From assembly GCF_000717645.1 (NCBI RefSeq), contig NZ_JNZZ01000025.1, positions 1 to 64,000 on the forward strand: 64,000 nt of DNA, written 5' to 3'. Every line of letters begins with the position of its first letter. The first letter of the stretch is position 1. The translations under genes were made by a program, and so were the position numbers. Source of the stretch: Streptomyces californicus (GTDB lineage: Bacteria; Actinomycetota; Actinomycetes; Streptomycetales; Streptomycetaceae). The notes below the pieces were generated by a model. That model did not search any database. It saw only the letters and a program-made list of their open reading frames with translations, and was not told where the DNA came from. Of the stretch, positions 9,813 to 17,507 are shown one piece after another.

Positions 9813-10247
9813 TCAGTCTTCGTGGATCTCGTCGTGCAGCCGGGCCGACGAACGCCGCCCTGCGCCGTACGAGTCCTCCAGGGCCGAGCCGAACGCCCGG
9901 TTCCAGTCGATGTCGATGCCCCTGATGCCCGTGCCCTGGCCCGCGGTACGGGTCAGCGGCTCGAAGACGTCCATCACCTTGCGGGCCATCTCCGAGCGCC
10001 CCTCCTGGACCGCCTCCAGGATCGAGGCGGCGAGTTGAGGTCCCGTCATGGACTGGTGGCGGTTGTCCGGGAACTTCAGCCCCGTCAGCTCGCCCTGCGG
10101 GCCCACCGTCACCTCGACCGCGCGGTCCCGCGATCTGGCCGTCGCCGAGGACTGGCCGAGTTCGCCCTCGGCGCGCGCCACCGCGTCCTGCACAGCTGTG
10201 AGTTCAGCCATGGCCGCGGCCAGCTTCTTCTCCATCGATTCGCTCAA
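9813..10247 (-). CDS. YbaB/EbfC-family protein in the ESX operon
   Basis: The protein has an N-terminal coiled-coil helix (MEKKLAAAMAELTAVQDAVA), then beta strands in the pattern VEVTVGPQGELTGLKF and a helix ILEAVQEGRSEMARKVMDVF. This is the YbaB/EbfC fold, known for small nucleoid-associated DNA-binding proteins and found repeatedly in actinobacterial ESX clusters. The open frame reaches an ATG at 10277 without a ribosome site. GGAAGGG lies 6 nt before a TTG at 10247, so I take the TTG (144 aa); the ATG at 10235 is the other option. It sits between the AAWKG gene and the EspC-like gene. A role in DNA binding or in handling secreted partners is inference. Confidence 0.8.
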   Translation of the reverse strand: MSESMEKKLAAAMAELTAVQDAVARAEGELGQSSATARSRDRAVEVTVGPQGELTGLKFPDNRHQSMTGPQLAASILEAVQEGRSEMARKVMDVFEPLTRTAGQGTGIRGIDIDWNRAFGSALEDSYGAGRRSSARLHDEIHED

Positions 10248-10335
10248 CAGTCGCCCTTCCACCTGCGCGTACACCATTCTGTCGTACGCGTGTGCGTGTT
10301 ACGAACATTCACGCGCCGGGGCAGCCGAAGCCGTC

Positions 10336-10464
10336 TCCCACCGCCCCGCGCGGAGTCCGGCCGTGACCGGCGGGATGCTCCCACCGCCCCGCGCGGAGTC
10401 CGGCCGTGACCGGCGGGACGCTCCCACCGCCCCGCGCGGAGTCCGGCCATGACCGGCGGGAAGC
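10336..10464. repeat. Three tandem 43-bp direct repeats
   Basis: Three consecutive 43-bp units start at 10336, 10379 and 10422. Each begins TCCCACCGCCCCGCGCGGAG and contains GACCGGCGGG; the copies differ at only a few positions. The unit length is not a multiple of three and the block lies between the AAWKG stop (10480) and the YbaB start, so it is non-coding but inside the presumed esx transcript. Each unit can form a GC-rich stem between CCGCC and GGCGG. It could attenuate or stabilise the mRNA, or be a neutral expansion. Confidence 0.9.
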
Positions 10465-10479
10465 ACTCCCGGACGCGCC

Positions 10480-13400
10480 CTAGCGTCCGATCACCGCCGG
10501 TGCGCCGCCTTCGTCGGTGCCCCAGACGTCCTCGTCCTCCGGCACCCAGGAGTCGCGGGTGCGTTCGCCGCTCTGGGTCGAGGGCTGACCGGCCCCGCCG
10601 CCCGCGCCCGGGGCCCCGCCGGCCATCGGCGGGAGGAAGGGCGAACTGCCTGCGGTCGGGCCGCCGGTGGCCACCCGCACCTCGTCGTCGGCGTAGCGCC
10701 CACCGGAGCCGGGAGCGGCGGCGCCGGGTCGCGCGCGACGGTTGCGGGAGACCGATCCGTCGATGACGTTGCGGACGCGCTCACCGGAGTCGGACTGGCC
10801 TCCGGCACCGCCCATACCGCCGCCCATGCCACCACCCATACCGCCGCCCATGCCTCCGCCCATACCGCCGCCCATCGGGGAGCCGCCCATCGGCGCGCCG
10901 CTTCCGCCCTCGCCGTAGCCGCCGGGACCGGGGAGCGGCCCGCTGTTGAGGAACGGGCGGTTGTGGCTCGGGGCGTTCGACCCGCCGGACGCCCCGTTGC
11001 CCGCCAGGGGCGATTCGTAGGGCTGGTCGTCGAACAGCTCCTCCTCGTAGGAGGCGGGGTCGTACGAGGGGGGCGTGTGGCCGGAGGGCCCGTCGCCGAA
11101 CGAACCGGGTCCGAGCGACCCGTTGTTGAGCTGGCCGGAGTCGAAACTGACCGGGCCGGACTCGTCCAGGTAGCCGGAGACGGTGGAGCCGTCGGGGCGG
11201 GTGACCGTGGTGGTGCCGGTGTCCGGGTTGATCGTCTGGGTGGAGCCGTCCGGGAACTCGGTGACCACGTTGCCGCCGGCGTCCAGGTGCGTGACGCTGC
11301 CGCCGGGGTTGGACAGCAGGTCGCCGGTGTTGAGCGGGCCGGAGATGACGGAGCCGTCGGGCCGGGTGATGGTCGAGGAGTGGGTGTCCGGGTCGATCGT
11401 GACCTTGGAGCCGTCGGGGTAGTCGGTGACGACCCGGCCGTCCTGGTCGATCCGCGACTCGCCGCCGCCGGGGAGTTCGAGGGGGCCGTCGTTGACGGGT
11501 CCGCTGATGCGGGGGGAGGACAGGTCGGGCCCGTCGCCGTTGCCGAAGAGGTCCCGCCGGGAGCTGTCGTACTTGGCCTCGGCCTCCTTCTGCCGGGCCT
11601 CCTGCTCCTTGCGGACCTCCTCCTGCCGGGCCTCCGCCTCCTTCTGCCGCGACTCCTGTTCGGAGCGGACCTGGTCCTGCTTGGCTTCCTGCTCCTCGCG
11701 GAGGCGGTCCTGCTTGGCCTCCTGCTCCTCGCGGATGCGGTCCTGCTTCGCCTCGGCCTCGGCCTGCTTCTGCTCGGCCTCCTTCTGCCGGGCCTCCTGC
11801 TCGGCCTTGGCCTCCGCCTCCTTGGCCTCCTGCTTGGCCTCCTGCTCCGCCTGCTTCTGCTCCGCCTTCGCCTCGGCCTCGGCCTGCTTCTTCTCCTGCT
11901 CGGCCTGCTGCTGCTCCTGGCGGTCTTCCTGCTCGGTGCGGATGCGGTCCTGCTTCTGCTCGGCCTCGGCCTGCTTCTGCTCCGCCTCCTTCTCCTTGGC
12001 CTCCTGCTCGGCCTTGGCCTCCCTCTCCTTGGCCTCCTGCTTGGCCTCCTGCTCGGCCTGCTTCTGCTCGGCCTCCTTCTCCTTCGCCTCCTGCTCGGCC
12101 TTGGCCTCGGCCTCCTTGGCCTCCTGCTCGGCCCTGGCCTGAGCCTCCTTGGCCGCCTGCTCCTTCTTCGCCTCCTCCTGCTGGGTCTTGGCCTGGTTCA
12201 TCTGCATCATCTGCATGTTCTCCGCACGGGACTGGGCCTCGGCCTGCTTGGCCTCCTGCTCCTTGCGGACCTGCTCCTGCTTGGCCTCCTGCTCGGCCCG
12301 CAGCTTCTCCTGCTTGGCCTCCTGTTCGGCCTGCTTCTGCTCGGCTTCCTTCTCCTTGGCCTCCTGCTCGGCCTTGGCCTCCGCTTCCTTGGCCTCCGCC
12401 TTGGCCTCCTGCGCCGCCGCCTTGGCCTCGGCCTCCTTCTCCTTGGCCTCCTGCTCCGCCTTGGCCTCAGCCTCCTTGGCGGCCGCCTTGGCCTCGGCCT
12501 CCTTCTCCTTGGCCTCCGCCTTGGCCTCGGCCTCCTTCTCCTTGCGCTCGGCCTCCGCCTTGGCTTCCTTCTCCTTGCGCTCGGCCTCCGCCTTGGCCTC
12601 ACGCTCCTTGCGCTCGGCCTCCTCCTTCTCCTTCTTCCGTTCCGCCTCGGCCTTGGCGGCCTGGTCCTTCTGCCACTGGATGAACGCTTCCTGCTTCCGG
12701 GCGGCTTCCTCGGCGGCGGCCTTGGCCGCGGCGGCGTCGGCCTCCGCCTTCTCCTCGGCGAGTTCGGCCTTCTCCTCCTTGTAGTCGGACTCCAGCGTGC
12801 TGCTGGTCCCCCGCGACTTGACCGACCCGAAGTCCAGCTCGCTGTTGCTCCAGCTGTCGCGGACCTTCGTCATGGCGCTGACCGCCGCCTTGTCGAGGTT
12901 GTCCTCGACGGTCTGCCGCCACATGAGGAGGGCCTTGTTGCCGATCTTCACCCAGGTGTCGAGTTCCTTGAGCTCGCCGAACGTCTGCGCCTCGACGCTC
13001 AGCGGCATCTTGCCCTCGCCCTCGATGGCGTCGATGGCCGCCTCGTTGCTGAACTCGTCCTCAGCGATGTAGTTCGTGTACGTGCCGTAGCCGCCGCCGT
13101 ACGTCCCGTAGGTCTCGACCTCGTACGTGATCTTCGTGATGTTGTTCTTCCATACGTACTCCACGATGGCCGACAGCAGGGTGTGCAGCACCGCGAGCGG
13201 ATTGCCGTACCGCCACTGCCACGTGTTCCAGACCTCGTGGAGGTCCTCCACCGCTTCCTTGAAGTCCCGCTTCGCCTGCCGGAGCTCGGCGCCCTGCTTG
13301 GACTTGCTGTCGCCGGTCGCCTTCATGTCGTCGGCGTAGTCCGAGTACTGCTTGTTGATCTTGTTGATGAGGTCCCAGAACACACCGGCGGCCTTGCCCC

Positions 13401-14082
13401 GCCACGCCTTGTCCTTCTCCGTGCCGAGGCGGCTCTGCCACTCCTCCACGATCTTCTGCTGGTCCGAGAAGAACTGGGCCACCCGGTCGAACGCGCTCGC
13501 CACCGTCTCAAAGTTCGCGAGGGTCACGGACGCCTCGTTGTCCACCGGCAGCGAGTTCCAGCTGAACCCGTAGGTGCCGTCGGCGCTGTTGAGCAGCTCC
13601 GCCAGGGCGAGCCCGGTGCCGTAGGAGTAGCGCGTGGTGGCGGCCGAGTCCCAGGTCGGCTTGCCGTCCATGCCCAGGTGGTTGTTGATGGAGCTGGAGA
13701 ACTTGCCACCCTCGTGCGTGCCCTGGCTCGGCACCCGGCCGTCCCCCTTGCTGCCGAGCAGGGTGATACGCGCCTTGTACATCGACACGTCGGAGCCGGC
13801 GCCGCCCTTCGCGTGGTAGAAGGGGATGACGAAGTCGGTGTTGCTGATGTCCGAACCGGCGTTCTCGTAGCGCCAGTTGAAGTCATTGGGGTCGACGTAG
13901 TCGACGTAGCCGACGTCGGAGATCTCCACCTTCATCAGCGGGATGCCCTCGTTGCCGACAAGCGTGTCGAAGAGGTCGTCCCGCTTCGGCGCCACGAAAC
14001 CGGTGAAGAAGCCGACCGCCTCGGCCCACTGGTCGTTGGAACCGCCGAGGTCTTCTTCGACCTTGCTGGAATCGAGCGCCAT
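10480..14082 (-). CDS. AAWKG-family T7SS protein with very long coiled coil
   Basis: This 1200 aa protein has an N-terminal globular part (1 to about 430) carrying DKAWRGKAAGVFWDL near residue 221-235, the AAWKG-type signature of Streptomyces ESX loci. About 400 residues of Lys/Glu/Ala-rich sequence follow (about 431-839; KEKEAE, AKAEAE, KQAEQE), a continuous charged coiled coil or single alpha-helix. Next come two roughly 55-residue repeats ending TRPDGS (about 870-975), and finally a Gly/Met tail of repeated MGGG near 1065-1090. The order suggests an exported structural or spacer protein: WXG-like head, long rod, short beta-repeats, flexible tail. It lies between the 168 aa gene and the YbaB gene, and its ribosome site is weak. 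Function is unknown. Confidence 0.85.
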   Translation of the reverse strand: MALDSSKVEEDLGGSNDQWAEAVGFFTGFVAPKRDDLFDTLVGNEGIPLMKVEISDVGYVDYVDPNDFNWRYENAGSDISNTDFVIPFYHAKGGAGSDVSMYKARITLLGSKGDGRVPSQGTHEGGKFSSSINNHLGMDGKPTWDSAATTRYSYGTGLALAELLNSADGTYGFSWNSLPVDNEASVTLANFETVASAFDRVAQFFSDQQKIVEEWQSRLGTEKDKAWRGKAAGVFWDLINKINKQYSDYADDMKATGDSKSKQGAELRQAKRDFKEAVEDLHEVWNTWQWRYGNPLAVLHTLLSAIVEYVWKNNITKITYEVETYGTYGGGYGTYTNYIAEDEFSNEAAIDAIEGEGKMPLSVEAQTFGELKELDTWVKIGNKALLMWRQTVEDNLDKAAVSAMTKVRDSWSNSELDFGSVKSRGTSSTLESDYKEEKAELAEEKAEADAAAAKAAAEEAARKQEAFIQWQKDQAAKAEAERKKEKEEAERKEREAKAEAERKEKEAKAEAERKEKEAEAKAEAKEKEAEAKAAAKEAEAKAEQEAKEKEAEAKAAAQEAKAEAKEAEAKAEQEAKEKEAEQKQAEQEAKQEKLRAEQEAKQEQVRKEQEAKQAEAQSRAENMQMMQMNQAKTQQEEAKKEQAAKEAQARAEQEAKEAEAKAEQEAKEKEAEQKQAEQEAKQEAKEREAKAEQEAKEKEAEQKQAEAEQKQDRIRTEQEDRQEQQQAEQEKKQAEAEAKAEQKQAEQEAKQEAKEAEAKAEQEARQKEAEQKQAEAEAKQDRIREEQEAKQDRLREEQEAKQDQVRSEQESRQKEAEARQEEVRKEQEARQKEAEAKYDSSRRDLFGNGDGPDLSSPRISGPVNDGPLELPGGGESRIDQDGRVVTDYPDGSKVTIDPDTHSSTITRPDGSVISGPLNTGDLLSNPGGSVTHLDAGGNVVTEFPDGSTQTINPDTGTTTVTRPDGSTVSGYLDESGPVSFDSGQLNNGSLGPGSFGDGPSGHTPPSYDPASYEEELFDDQPYESPLAGNGASGGSNAPSHNRPFLNSGPLPGPGGYGEGGSGAPMGGSPMGGGMGGGMGGGMGGGMGGGMGGAGGQSDSGERVRNVIDGSVSRNRRARPGAAAPGSGGRYADDEVRVATGGPTAGSSPFLPPMAGGAPGAGGGAGQPSTQSGERTRDSWVPEDEDVWGTDEGGAPAVIGR

Positions 14083-14221
14083 GACAGGGAGCCTTTTCGT
14101 CGGGAGAGAGGGGGATACGGGAGGGACGGGCGGCCGGACGCGGGTGAGGTCCGCCGACCGGAGGGCGTCCGCCGCCGCAGGGGCGCGGGGGCCGGCCGGG
14201 AGCGGCCCTCAGCGACGAAGG

Positions 14222-14728
14222 TCAGTCGTCGTCATCGTCGTCGTCGTTGGAACCGCCACCGCTGCCGGATTCCTCCAGCACCTCGTCCACACCCTCGAAG
14301 AAGTCGACCAGGTCCTTGCCGTCGATCTTCTCCAGGTTGCCGTCCTGGGTCTTGAAGAGCTTCTCGATGGTCTCCTCGAGGTCCTCCTCGATCTGCTCGA
14401 ACAGATCGACCTGGAGTTTGAGGATCTCGTCGATCTGGTCGACCAGCCCGTTCAGGCACTTCACCAGGTAGCCGCCGTTGGTGCGGCCGGCCGTGTCGCC
14501 CGCCATCGTCCCGATGGCGAGCGGCTTCGCCTGGCCGTCGTAGAACCCGGCCGCGGTCTTGGAACCCTCGTCGCCGGCCTGCAACGAGGGAATCCCGGGT
14601 ATGGGCGTGGTCCCGTCGAGGCCGTCCTCCCGCATCTTCTTGATCGCGGCGAGGAACGGGGTCAGGTCGTCGTCCAGGAACTTCTGTAGCCACGCCTTGT
14701 TGAGATTGAGCGCGGGTGCTTCCGCCAT
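14222..14728 (-). CDS. Type VII secretion system-associated acidic protein
   Basis: This 168 aa protein has a mixed N-terminal half (NLNKAWLQKFLDDDLTPFLAAIKK), long amphipathic acidic helices (LVDQIDEILKLQVDLFEQIEEDLEETIEKLFK), and a tail ending GSGSGGGSN followed by seven aspartates. It lies immediately downstream of the two esx genes on the same strand. Such proteins are commonly found in Streptomyces ESX clusters and annotated only as T7SS-associated. It could be a chaperone or co-secreted helper. GGAGAAG precedes the ATG at 14728. No catalytic motif is visible. Confidence 0.75.
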   Translation of the reverse strand: MAEAPALNLNKAWLQKFLDDDLTPFLAAIKKMREDGLDGTTPIPGIPSLQAGDEGSKTAAGFYDGQAKPLAIGTMAGDTAGRTNGGYLVKCLNGLVDQIDEILKLQVDLFEQIEEDLEETIEKLFKTQDGNLEKIDGKDLVDFFEGVDEVLEESGSGGGSNDDDDDDD

Positions 14729-14849
14729 GTCGCACTTCTCCAGTCTTCCGGGATGTCCAGGGGCTCACGGGGCGGGTGGCCGTGCGCGTGATGGACGCAC
14801 GCGCACGGCCACCCGGTACCGCACCGAGGGCGCGCGCCGCCGCCCCGGG

Positions 14850-15179
14850 TCAGCTGCCGATGCGCACGCTCTCCCAGAGCGACTTCAGGGAGTTCTCGCT
14901 GTACTGGTAGCTGCCCGAGACATCGTTCAGCAGCGCCGAGTGCTCGGCGAGGATGCGCTTCATCTCCTCGACCGCGTTGTTCCAGGAGGCCTGCTTCTGG
15001 GCGTACACGGCCTTGTCCTCACCCTCCCAGCTGCGCTGGAGTTCCTGGAGCTCGGCTTCCAGGTTGGTGAGGATGCTGTCGATCGCCTTGGTCTGCTGGA
15101 CCATGTCGTCGGCGGCGTTCTCCATGTGGGAGTAGTCGACGTAGATCTGGCCGTCGGTGAAGTCAAGCGGGGGGGTCAT
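14850..15179 (-). CDS. esxA: WXG100 secretion substrate, EsxA-like
   Basis: This 109 aa helical hairpin protein has the WXG motif in RSWEGEDKAVY, between two amphipathic helices. The C-terminal helix carries YQYSE, which fits the YxxxD/E export signal read by EccC. WXG100 proteins are secreted as dimers with a partner; the obvious partner is the neighbouring gene at 15268-15624. GAGGAAG precedes the ATG at 15179. The esxA name is given by position and motif; which of the two corresponds to S. coelicolor EsxA or EsxB was not tested. Confidence 0.88.
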   Translation of the reverse strand: MTPPLDFTDGQIYVDYSHMENAADDMVQQTKAIDSILTNLEAELQELQRSWEGEDKAVYAQKQASWNNAVEEMKRILAEHSALLNDVSGSYQYSENSLKSLWESVRIGS

Positions 15180-15267
15180 GGTCTTCCTCGTCTCGCGGCA
15201 GGTGCGTCAGGGACAGGGGTGTGCGGGGTCCGGCCGCCCGTCAGGGCTCCGGGTGCTCCAGGGGCGG

Positions 15268-15624
15268 TCAGCGGCCCGCGGTGGAGCCGGCGAGGGCGTT
15301 GAAGACTTCCTCGGAGCGGTTGAACGCCTGCTGGATCGCGTCGTTCGAGTTGTTCTGCTGGATGCCCTGCGCGCGCATGGTCTCCTCCAGCGTCGTGATC
15401 ATGTCGCGGAGGTTGCTGGAGATGATCTCCGCCTGCTGGTCCCACCGGTCGAGCAGCTTCTGGAACGCGCCACCGTCGCTGCCGGCGTAGCCGGAGGCGA
15501 GGTTGTGCTTCATGTTCTCCACGTCCTGGCGGCTGTTCTGCACACCGGTGAAGGCCATCTCCAGCGCGGTGACACCGTTCTGAGTGGCTGACGCCAGTGA
15601 CTGCTGTGCGCCCGTACCTGCCAT
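15268..15624 (-). CDS. esxB: WXG100-superfamily protein, EsxB-like partner
   Basis: This 118 aa helix-turn-helix protein begins MAGTGAQQSLASATQNG. At the turn it has GYAGSDGGAF in place of the tryptophan of a classical WXG motif; a Trp follows in LLDRWDQQ. Such variant turns are common in partner subunits of ESX heterodimers. The start was chosen at ATG 15624 because AGGAGG lies 9 nt upstream; the frame is open further but without a ribosome site. It is the first gene of the esx operon, with a candidate promoter just upstream. Confidence 0.85.
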   Translation of the reverse strand: MAGTGAQQSLASATQNGVTALEMAFTGVQNSRQDVENMKHNLASGYAGSDGGAFQKLLDRWDQQAEIISSNLRDMITTLEETMRAQGIQQNNSNDAIQQAFNRSEEVFNALAGSTAGR

Positions 15625-16037
15625 GTTGCTGCGCCTCCTGATGTGTCGCGCCGCCGGGTTCCGGTTCCCGCGTGCGCGGTGCCTGGCCGGACGCGGCCGA
15701 AAGGCCGGCATCCGAATGGTCTGGACGAACGGAGCCTAAGGAAAGGGGTGTTGAGGATTCAATGGCTTGCGTCATCTTCTCGACCCCGACCCCGCTTTTG
15801 GGGTGATTCGCGAAGGAGATTTGATCTGGATCTGAGGTAGGCCCCTTGCGGAATCACCTTCCGAATGGATCGGTTTCCCCGTGCCCGAACGGGCAACACC
15901 CGTCGTACGGCACGGTAATGCCGGATCCCTTCGGAGAAGAGGACGGCGGATCACCGCCTCCCGTTGTCACGACACGCGCATTTATCAGCCGCGCCACGAG
16001 ATATTCACCTCCTTCCGCTCCCTTTCCTGACAGACGC
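15625..16037. other. Intergenic region between eccB and the esx operon
   Basis: This 413-bp space separates the end of eccB from the start of the esxB-like gene, both on the minus strand. It holds the candidate esx promoter (see the entry at 15733-15762) and a short stem ACCCC-gctttt-GGGGT at 15789-15804 that could end eccB transcripts. No convincing gene is seen in either direction. Confidence 0.7.
15733..15762 (-). promoter_or_regulatory. Candidate esx operon promoter
   Basis: On the minus strand, TTGAAT (15762-15757) and TAGGCT (15738-15733) are separated by 18 nt, a reasonable vegetative-sigma pattern. It lies about 110 nt upstream of the first esx gene. Weak evidence only. Confidence 0.35.
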
Positions 16038-17486
16038 TCATGTTCGGGCGCAGCGCGGGGTCGTGTTCGTGTTCCGGCCCAGGGCCGCGGCCTCCTTGGT
16101 GAGGTCCGGCCCGGTCGGCAGCATGGCCAGCAGCGGCGCCGGCAGCCCTCGCGCCTGGCCCTCGCCGTAGCCGAGTGCGGCGAGTCCTTCGGCGGTGCCG
16201 ACCCGGTACTTCATCCCGGTGTCGGTCACCAGGTAGACGGTGGTGCCGACCGTGCTGCCGCTCGCCCCGAGCGCGCGCACCAGGGAGCCGCCGCCCGGCC
16301 GCACGCTGATCGTGCCGACCGGCATGCAGGCCGGGGTGAGCCCCTCGGGCGGCGCCTGGGCGGCGGGACCCAGGGTGCCCGTCCCGGTCAGCGCCACGCT
16401 GATGCGCGGTCCGCGATCGCCCGGCTGGACCCGGATGCATACGGTCCGGTCCTCGCCGAGGGCCACTACCTCCGGCGGCTTCGCGGGCAGGTTCGCCTCG
16501 TCCGCGCCGGTCCCCGCGCCGGGGGCCAGCCGGCCGCTCAGCGCGTCCGCGCCCAGCGTCACGACGTCGGCCGAGCCTCCCCCGTACACCTTCTCGCGGG
16601 TCTCCGGGTCGCCCAGCACCAGCGCGGCCCCGGTCGCCGTGAGCGGGGTCAGGCCCTCTTGGCGGAGCAGGTAGTAGCGGTCGGCGGAGCCCGGGACGGT
16701 GACCCGGAAGACCTGGCCGACACGGGTCTCCTCGCCGCCGAGCGCGGGGCCCTTCTTCCCCTTGCCGGATACGTTCGGCGGGCGCAGGTCGGGTCCCGAG
16801 GGCAGGGCGTTCAGGAAGGCGGCGGAGACGGGCAGCCGGGAGACGGAGCCGTAGCCGAGGGCCTCGCGGGCGCGGGTCTCCTCGTCGAGCAGCAGCTTGC
16901 TGCCGCGCCAGACCAGGTAGTCCGCCTTGTCCGGGCCGGTGACCAGCATGGCCTGGTCGGTCGGCAGCCCGGTGGCGTCCGCCGGGAGGCCCACCGCGAC
17001 GGTGGTGCCGGTCCTTCCCGTCTCGCTGCCCGAACAGACCTGCCAGGGGCCCGTGTCCAGGTCCGCGCTGCCGGGCAGGGCGTCCGGGGCGCCGCTGATG
17101 CCGATGGGCGCCCCGTGCGGCGTGCCGCTCAGGGACTTGGAGCCGACCGCCACCGCCTTCATGTCGGCGCCCGCGAGCAGCCGCGCCGACGCGTAGTTGC
17201 GCACCGGGCGCAGCCGCCCCTCCAGGTAGAGGTAGCGGGAGCCGGTGTCCTTGTTGACGACGAGGGTCCCGGCCGCCCGCCAGGAGTCCTTGGTCCCGGG
17301 CTTGAGGAGGCCGAGGACGAAGGAGCCGGCCGACAGCAGGACGGCGATCACGATGCCGATGACCACGCCCCGGTTGGTGCGCCCCTGCGGGCTCTCCGGG
17401 GCGTCGGGGTCGGCGCGGAGCAGGCCGGAGGTGAGCCGGCCCATGACGAACATGTGGGCCTGGACCTGGTCGCGTTTCGACTGCAC
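16038..17486 (-). CDS. eccB: EccB, type VII secretion membrane component
   Basis: This 482 aa protein has the EccB layout: a short cytoplasmic N-terminus containing QVQAHMFVMGRLTSGLLR, one transmembrane helix at about 41-61, and a long extracellular domain. The internal repeats typical of EccB are visible (YLYLEGRLRPVRNYASARLL; YLVWRGSKLLL; RYYLLRQEGLTPL; VYLVTDTGMKYRV). In mycobacteria EccB is part of the EccB-C-D(-E) pore. It ends 22 nt before the start side of the next gene in a tandem minus-strand pair with eccD (17508-18908), which lies upstream and is presumably co-transcribed. Confidence 0.95.
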   Translation of the reverse strand: MQSKRDQVQAHMFVMGRLTSGLLRADPDAPESPQGRTNRGVVIGIVIAVLLSAGSFVLGLLKPGTKDSWRAAGTLVVNKDTGSRYLYLEGRLRPVRNYASARLLAGADMKAVAVGSKSLSGTPHGAPIGISGAPDALPGSADLDTGPWQVCSGSETGRTGTTVAVGLPADATGLPTDQAMLVTGPDKADYLVWRGSKLLLDEETRAREALGYGSVSRLPVSAAFLNALPSGPDLRPPNVSGKGKKGPALGGEETRVGQVFRVTVPGSADRYYLLRQEGLTPLTATGAALVLGDPETREKVYGGGSADVVTLGADALSGRLAPGAGTGADEANLPAKPPEVVALGEDRTVCIRVQPGDRGPRISVALTGTGTLGPAAQAPPEGLTPACMPVGTISVRPGGGSLVRALGASGSTVGTTVYLVTDTGMKYRVGTAEGLAALGYGEGQARGLPAPLLAMLPTGPDLTKEAAALGRNTNTTPRCART

Positions 17487-17507
17487 GGCGGCGGTTCTCC
17501 CTTCCGG

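Noticed and set aside
10336..10464. CRISPR-like array
   Set aside because: The three units are contiguous without spacers and no cas gene is near.
10963..14355. Plus-strand Leu-rich frame of 1130 codons
   Set aside because: The LLLGLLL pattern is the complement of the Lys/Glu/Ala coiled-coil codons of the real minus-strand gene.
15789..15804. ACCCC-gctttt-GGGGT stem as a true terminator
   Set aside because: Only 5 bp and about 240 nt past eccB; noted in the intergenic entry but not called.
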